In this document: positions 6,475 to 10,316 of the stretch, in pieces
How positions within the stretch are numbered: the first letter of the stretch is position 1
How the letters are laid out: every line of letters starts with the position of its first letter
DNA from: Flavobacteriaceae bacterium
GTDB lineage: Bacteria > Bacteroidota > Bacteroidia > Flavobacteriales > Flavobacteriaceae
DNA length: 10,316 nt
Assembly (NCBI GenBank): GCA_002693605.1
Contig: NZQO01000090.1
Coordinates: forward strand, 1 to 10,316
Direction: 5' to 3'
Position numbers and translations under genes: made by a program
Notes under the pieces: model-generated
Database searches by the model: none
Seen by the model: the letters and a program-made list of their open reading frames with translations, nothing else
Told to the model about the DNA's origin: nothing

Positions 6475-7560
6475 ATGAAAAAGAATCTGCTAATTTTTCT
6501 CGCTTGCCTATTGCCACTGTGCACCATTGCCCAAGAACAGGGAATGTTAGATGCTACTTGGTATGTAAGGTACATCAGTATTGACAATGACGTAAGTTAC
6601 AGTCCCTTTGATGAAAATTTCAATCTCCAATTCTCCGGAAGCAACGGGGCATACGCGGCTGATGCCAGCGGGGTTGTAAATTCCTTGCAAGGGCAGCTTC
6701 TTTTCGATGCATTCAATGAAACTATCGAATTTACAGATGTGGCCATCACGCCCTTGGCGTGTGATGTTGATAATTGTGACTTCGAAGCCCTATACTTCCA
6801 CGAATTTCTAACGCAACCTACGGCCTTTTTGAAAACCTTCGAGTACGACTATTATGAAAACAGCGACGGAACCAAGATGTTACGTCTTACCGATGCCGTT
6901 GGCAATATTGCATTTTATAGGGATTACCCCATACCAGGGCCTGATACAGAGTTGTTCCAAACGTGGTATCTCTATTCGGAATTTGTGGACCTAGGCGGCA
7001 CCCAATATTTCTATGGCCCAGATGTGCCGCAAATTACCATCAACGAAGACCTGTCCTTTACCGCGATAGATAACTGCTGGGAAATCTCTGGAGAATTTGA
7101 GTACATGGAAGATTCCGCGTACGATTTCGCCCTTATTACAAAAAATTATCAGGAAGACTGTGTGTTGGGAGGGAGTAATGGCTATTTACTCAAGACGGTA
7201 TTGATCGAGAATTATCCCGTGGGCGGGTTTCTAATATCTGGGGCTATATCGGAGCTGGAACTGCACGCTGCCGCGTATTTTGGGCTAGGCTTTAGAAACG
7301 AAATCACCCTCTCCTCACCCGACAACAATTTAGAAGAGGTAACCCTCGCTCCCAATCCAGCTAGCGATTCCATTGCAATTCAAGGCCTACTCGACAATAC
7401 TGCCGCAATAACCATATACGGCGTTTCCGGGTCGGTAATGCGGAAACAGCAGCTAAATGTTGATACCCTCTTGGATATCTCACTCTTGGAAACGGGGCTG
7501 TATTTTGCCGAAATTACTTCCAACGGACAAACCACCGTTGAAAAATTTATTAAAAAATAG
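6475..7560 (+). CDS. Secreted protein with duplicated domain and T9SS type A sorting domain
   Basis: A 361-residue exported protein of unknown function. Residues 1-20 (MKKNLLIFLACLLPLCTIAQ) are a Sec signal peptide with a likely cut near IAQ. Residues about 24-150 and about 159-275 seem to be two copies of one beta-rich domain: each opens with TWY (28-30 and 163-165) followed by alternating hydrophobic strands, and each carries a cysteine pair (96/101 and 201/229) that could form a disulphide outside the cytoplasm. Residues about 283-361 are a type A T9SS C-terminal sorting domain: VTLAPNPASDSIAIQG, then ITIYGVSGSVM, then LETGLYFAEI and a basic end KFIKK. The protein should therefore cross the outer membrane through the type IX system and be released or anchored on the surface. 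The acidic, aromatic-rich body resembles lipocalin-like or META-like small barrels in general look only. It lies 40 bases after the transporter gene. Confidence 0.85.
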   Translation: MKKNLLIFLACLLPLCTIAQEQGMLDATWYVRYISIDNDVSYSPFDENFNLQFSGSNGAYAADASGVVNSLQGQLLFDAFNETIEFTDVAITPLACDVDNCDFEALYFHEFLTQPTAFLKTFEYDYYENSDGTKMLRLTDAVGNIAFYRDYPIPGPDTELFQTWYLYSEFVDLGGTQYFYGPDVPQITINEDLSFTAIDNCWEISGEFEYMEDSAYDFALITKNYQEDCVLGGSNGYLLKTVLIENYPVGGFLISGAISELELHAAAYFGLGFRNEITLSSPDNNLEEVTLAPNPASDSIAIQGLLDNTAAITIYGVSGSVMRKQQLNVDTLLDISLLETGLYFAEITSNGQTTVEKFIKK

Positions 7561-7587
7561 CGCCGGTTACTACGAAGCATTTTAATT

Positions 7588-7638
7588 TTCTGAATTTATA
7601 TTGAAAGTTTATCTTTAGGCAAACTTTTCAATTCAGAA
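7588..7638. repeat. Long imperfect inverted repeat before the Asp-box protein gene
   Basis: TTCTGAATT (7588-7596) is a perfect reverse complement of AATTCAGAA (7630-7638). Nested inside, TTGAAAGTTT (7601-7610) pairs with AAACTTTTCAA (7621-7631) with one extra T. A combined fold has 7 outer pairs, a 6-base bulge on the left, then 10 inner pairs interrupted by one bulged T and a 10-base loop. It fills much of the 81-base gap and ends 3 bases before the ATG at 7642. No T-run follows on either strand, so it is not an ordinary intrinsic terminator. A -7-like TATCTTTA (7610-7617) starts at the inner arm's edge and lies in the loop, so the repeat may be an operator around the promoter, or an RNA hairpin at the start codon in read-through transcripts. 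Confidence 0.6.
7610..7617 (+). promoter_or_regulatory. Candidate -7 element for the Asp-box protein gene
   Basis: TATCTTTA differs from TAnnTTTG only at the last base and repeats the element seen before the preceding gene. It is 24 bases before the ATG at 7642. No TTTG or TTG stands at the usual -33 distance; the nearest TTG (7601) is far too close. Weak support. Confidence 0.3.
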
Positions 7639-7641
7639 TGT

Positions 7642-10316
7642 ATGAAACGCTTTCAATTTCTCTGCGCGGTACTCTGCGCTATTCTCTTTTTAGGATTTTC
7701 TTCTGAAAATGCAAACGCCCAAACCTACGACGAAACACTTTACGATGCCCTGGAATACAGGTTGGTGGGGCCTTTTCGTGGCGGGCGAAGTGCCGCAGTA
7801 ACCGGTGTGCCGGGCAATCCAAATCTATTTTACTTTGGCGCAACGGGCGGCGGGGTATGGCGCACTAAGGACGGTGGTCGTAGTTGGGAGAATATCTCCG
7901 ACGGGTATTTCGGCGGAAGTATAGGTGCCATCGAAGTGGCCGAGAGCGACCACAACGTAATCTATGTGGGAGGTGGCGAGAAAACCGTTCGCGGTAACGT
8001 CTCCTCTGGCTATGGAATGTGGAAGACCGAGGACGCCGGAAAAACCTGGCAGTCTGCCGGATTGGATGAAACTCGCCATATACCGCGTATTGCCGTGCAC
8101 CCCAAAGACTATAACACCGTGTACGCAGCCGTATTGGGAAATATCTACAAGCCAACCCAAGAGCGCGGCGTCTATAAGAGTACCGATGGTGGAAAAACTT
8201 GGGAGCGCAAATTGTTTGCAAACGAAAATGCCGGGGCGGTCGATTTGATTATGGACCCCAACAACCCTCGAATTTTATATGCATCTACCTGGAATGTGCG
8301 CCGCACGCCTTACAGCCTTAGTAGTGGTGGCGATGGGTCCGCACTTTGGAAAAGTACCGATAGCGGGGAGACCTGGAAGGAGATTTCAAATAACAAAGGA
8401 TTCCCTACCGACACCTTGGGTATTATTGGTGTAACCGTATCCCCCGTAAACAGTGAGCGCGTTTGGGCCATTGTGGAGAACAAGGAAAAAGGCGGCGTAT
8501 ACCGAAGCGATGATGGTGGCGAAACGTGGAAACAAATTAACGATGACCGTAACCTACGACAGCGTGCATGGTACTATACGCGTATTTATGCCGACTCTAA
8601 GGATGAGGATGTCGTGTATGTATTAAATGTACGTTACCACAAAAGCACCGATGGCGGCAAGACGTACGAAACGTACAACGCCCCTCATGGCGACCACCAC
8701 GATTTATGGATTGCCCCAGAAAACCCAGATAGGATGATTATTGGCGATGACGGTGGGGCCCAGGTCACCTACGATGGTGGCGAAACCTGGAGCACATATC
8801 ACAACCAGCCAACCTCGCAGTTTTATAGGGTAACGACCGACAATGCGTTTCCGTACCGCATCTATGCCGCCCAACAGGATAACAGCACCGTGCGCATTGC
8901 ACATAGAACCGAAGGTTGGAACATAGGCGAGGAAGACTGGGAGTCAACTGCAGGGGGCGAAAGTGCCCACATTGCGGTTGATCCGGAAAATCCGGAAATC
9001 GTTTATGGCGGAAGTTACGATGGTTTCCTAACCCGTTACAATCACGATAAGAACACGGTTCGCAGTATCTCGGTATGGCCCGATAATCCCATGGGTCACG
9101 GTGCCGAAGGTGCGAAATTCCGTTTTCAATGGAATTTTCCAATATTTTTCTCACCGCACGACCCCAATAAGCTCTACACGGCCTCGAACCATTTGCACGT
9201 AACTACCAACGAAGGCGAGAGCTGGGAAACTATTAGTCCAGATCTTACGCGCGACGTGCCAGAAATGCAGAAATCATCTGGCGGACCAATTACACAGGAC
9301 AACACTTCGGTTGAATATTATAATACCATCTTCGCCGCCGCAGAAAGTCCCGTGACCCCCGGATTGCTGTGGGTTGGAAGCGATGATGGTCTAATTCATG
9401 TGTCGCGAGACGGTGGAAAGAACTGGAATGATGTTACTCCAAAGGGAATGCCCGAGTGGATGATGATTAACAGCATTGAACCCTCGGCCTACGACGCCGG
9501 AACTGCGTACGTTGCCGGAACCCGTTACAAATTGGGCGATTTTGCGCCGTACCTCTACAAGACCACCGATTACGGCAAAAGTTGGAAAAAGATCACCGAT
9601 GGCATCCCCGCCGAGCATTTTACGCGCGTGCTACGGGAAGACCCAAAGAAAAAAGGATTACTCTATGCCGGTACCGAAACCGGAATGTATATCTCATTTA
9701 ACGACGGTGCCTCCTGGAAACCGTTCCAGCTAAATTTGCCTATCGTTCCAATTACCGATTTGGCGCTTAAAGACAACAATCTTATTGTGGCCACCCAAGG
9801 CCGTAGTCTTTGGATGATCGATGACCTCACGGTATTGCATCAATTGGCTTCTGTCGATAAAGCTAAAAACCATCTATTTGCGCCCAAGGACACTTACCGT
9901 ATGGGAGGAAATTCGCAAAAAGGATCGTTGACAACCGGCACCAATCACCCAAGCGGTGTAATGACCTACTTCTATTTAAAGAACAAGCCCGAAGAGGAGG
10001 TTTCGCTTAGCTACCTTAGCATGCAGAACGATACCATTCAGAAATTTTCCACCAAAGGAGCCAAGGATAAAAAGCTAGAGGTGAAGGAAGGCGCCAATTA
10101 CCATACGTGGGATATGCGCGGCGAGGGTGCCGAGCGCTTAGATGGAATGATTCTCTGGTGGGCAAGTACCGAAGCGCCACAGGCAGTGCCAGGACAGTAC
10201 AAGGTGGTGCTAGAAGTGGGCGATGAGGTCCTGTCGAAAACTTTCACGATTCTGCCCGACGGAAATGCCGAAACCGATGTAGCAGGGATGCAGCGGCAGT
10301 ACGATTTTATTTCGGA
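7642..10316 (+). CDS. Large exported Asp-box (BNR) beta-propeller protein, VPS10/sortilin-like family, 3' end beyond right edge
   Basis: The frame runs from an ATG at 7642 for 891 codons to the window edge without a stop. Residues 1-26 are a signal peptide (MKRFQFLCAV..., probable cut at ANA/QTY). The mature start has LEYRLVGPFRGGRSAAVTGV (38-57), a hallmark of Bacteroidota proteins annotated as VPS10 domain, sortilin-like or 'glycosyl hydrolase', about 1000-1100 residues long. Eleven Asp-box motifs of the form SxDxGxTW are visible: near residues 75, 129, 180, 238, 289, 335, 376, 521, 588, 641 and 685. They mark turns of beta-propeller blades, probably two propellers within about 40-730. Residues about 745-870 (FAPKDTYRM, YFYLKNKP, YHTWDMRGEG, PGQYKVVLEVG, FTILPD) look like the Ig/FlgD-like domain common after the propellers. 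Asp-boxes are structural, so hydrolase activity is not shown. An overlapping ATG at 7638 is in a frame that stops after 22 codons. Any T9SS domain would lie outside the window. Confidence 0.9.
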   Translation, partial: MKRFQFLCAVLCAILFLGFSSENANAQTYDETLYDALEYRLVGPFRGGRSAAVTGVPGNPNLFYFGATGGGVWRTKDGGRSWENISDGYFGGSIGAIEVAESDHNVIYVGGGEKTVRGNVSSGYGMWKTEDAGKTWQSAGLDETRHIPRIAVHPKDYNTVYAAVLGNIYKPTQERGVYKSTDGGKTWERKLFANENAGAVDLIMDPNNPRILYASTWNVRRTPYSLSSGGDGSALWKSTDSGETWKEISNNKGFPTDTLGIIGVTVSPVNSERVWAIVENKEKGGVYRSDDGGETWKQINDDRNLRQRAWYYTRIYADSKDEDVVYVLNVRYHKSTDGGKTYETYNAPHGDHHDLWIAPENPDRMIIGDDGGAQVTYDGGETWSTYHNQPTSQFYRVTTDNAFPYRIYAAQQDNSTVRIAHRTEGWNIGEEDWESTAGGESAHIAVDPENPEIVYGGSYDGFLTRYNHDKNTVRSISVWPDNPMGHGAEGAKFRFQWNFPIFFSPHDPNKLYTASNHLHVTTNEGESWETISPDLTRDVPEMQKSSGGPITQDNTSVEYYNTIFAAAESPVTPGLLWVGSDDGLIHVSRDGGKNWNDVTPKGMPEWMMINSIEPSAYDAGTAYVAGTRYKLGDFAPYLYKTTDYGKSWKKITDGIPAEHFTRVLREDPKKKGLLYAGTETGMYISFNDGASWKPFQLNLPIVPITDLALKDNNLIVATQGRSLWMIDDLTVLHQLASVDKAKNHLFAPKDTYRMGGNSQKGSLTTGTNHPSGVMTYFYLKNKPEEEVSLSYLSMQNDTIQKFSTKGAKDKKLEVKEGANYHTWDMRGEGAERLDGMILWWASTEAPQAVPGQYKVVLEVGDEVLSKTFTILPDGNAETDVAGMQRQYDFIS

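Noticed and set aside
7825..9154. Minus-strand open frames opposite the Asp-box protein
   Set aside because: They are products of the repetitive, Gly/Asp-rich codon pattern of the sense gene, with no motifs of their own.

Overview
This window looks like chromosomal DNA of a member of the Flavobacteriaceae (Bacteroidota). The evidence is a C-terminal type IX secretion (T9SS) sorting domain, promoter elements of the Bacteroidota type (TTTG near -33, TAnnTTTG near -7) with few clear Shine-Dalgarno sites, and a C5-pathway haem cluster divergent from an AraC-family gene. I see no mobile element, tRNA, rRNA, CRISPR array or phage gene. Most of the window is ordinary housekeeping and envelope gene content.

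Left part (1-2838, minus strand): a tightly packed haem operon read right to left, hemA - hemC - hemD. hemA and hemC overlap by 8 bases if hemC uses its GTG start, and hemC and hemD are 2 bases apart. hemD runs off the left edge with no stop seen, but is probably nearly complete. Together the three enzymes take glutamyl-tRNA to glutamate-1-semialdehyde (HemA), porphobilinogen to hydroxymethylbilane (HemC), and hydroxymethylbilane to uroporphyrinogen III (HemD).

Centre (2839-6434): a 190-base divergent control region holds a good -7 element for hemA, a cluster of repeats, and a perfect 7-3-7 palindrome just upstream of the regulator start. Reading right are a PchR-like AraC-family regulator, then hemH (ferrochelatase, the last step of protohaem synthesis) with its own well-formed promoter. 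A MATE-family transporter follows, whose ATG overlaps the hemH stop codon by one base. The arrangement suggests that the regulator controls haem or iron homeostasis and that the transporter is translationally coupled to ferrochelatase; both are inferences.

Right part (6435-10316): two exported proteins on the plus strand. The first (361 aa) has a signal peptide, what appears to be a duplicated ~130-residue domain, and a T9SS type A sorting domain. The second is a large signal-peptide-bearing beta-propeller protein with eleven Asp-box (BNR) motifs, of the family annotated as VPS10/sortilin-like or 'glycosyl hydrolase'. It is cut by the right edge after 891 codons. An unusually long imperfect inverted repeat fills the gap just before its start codon.
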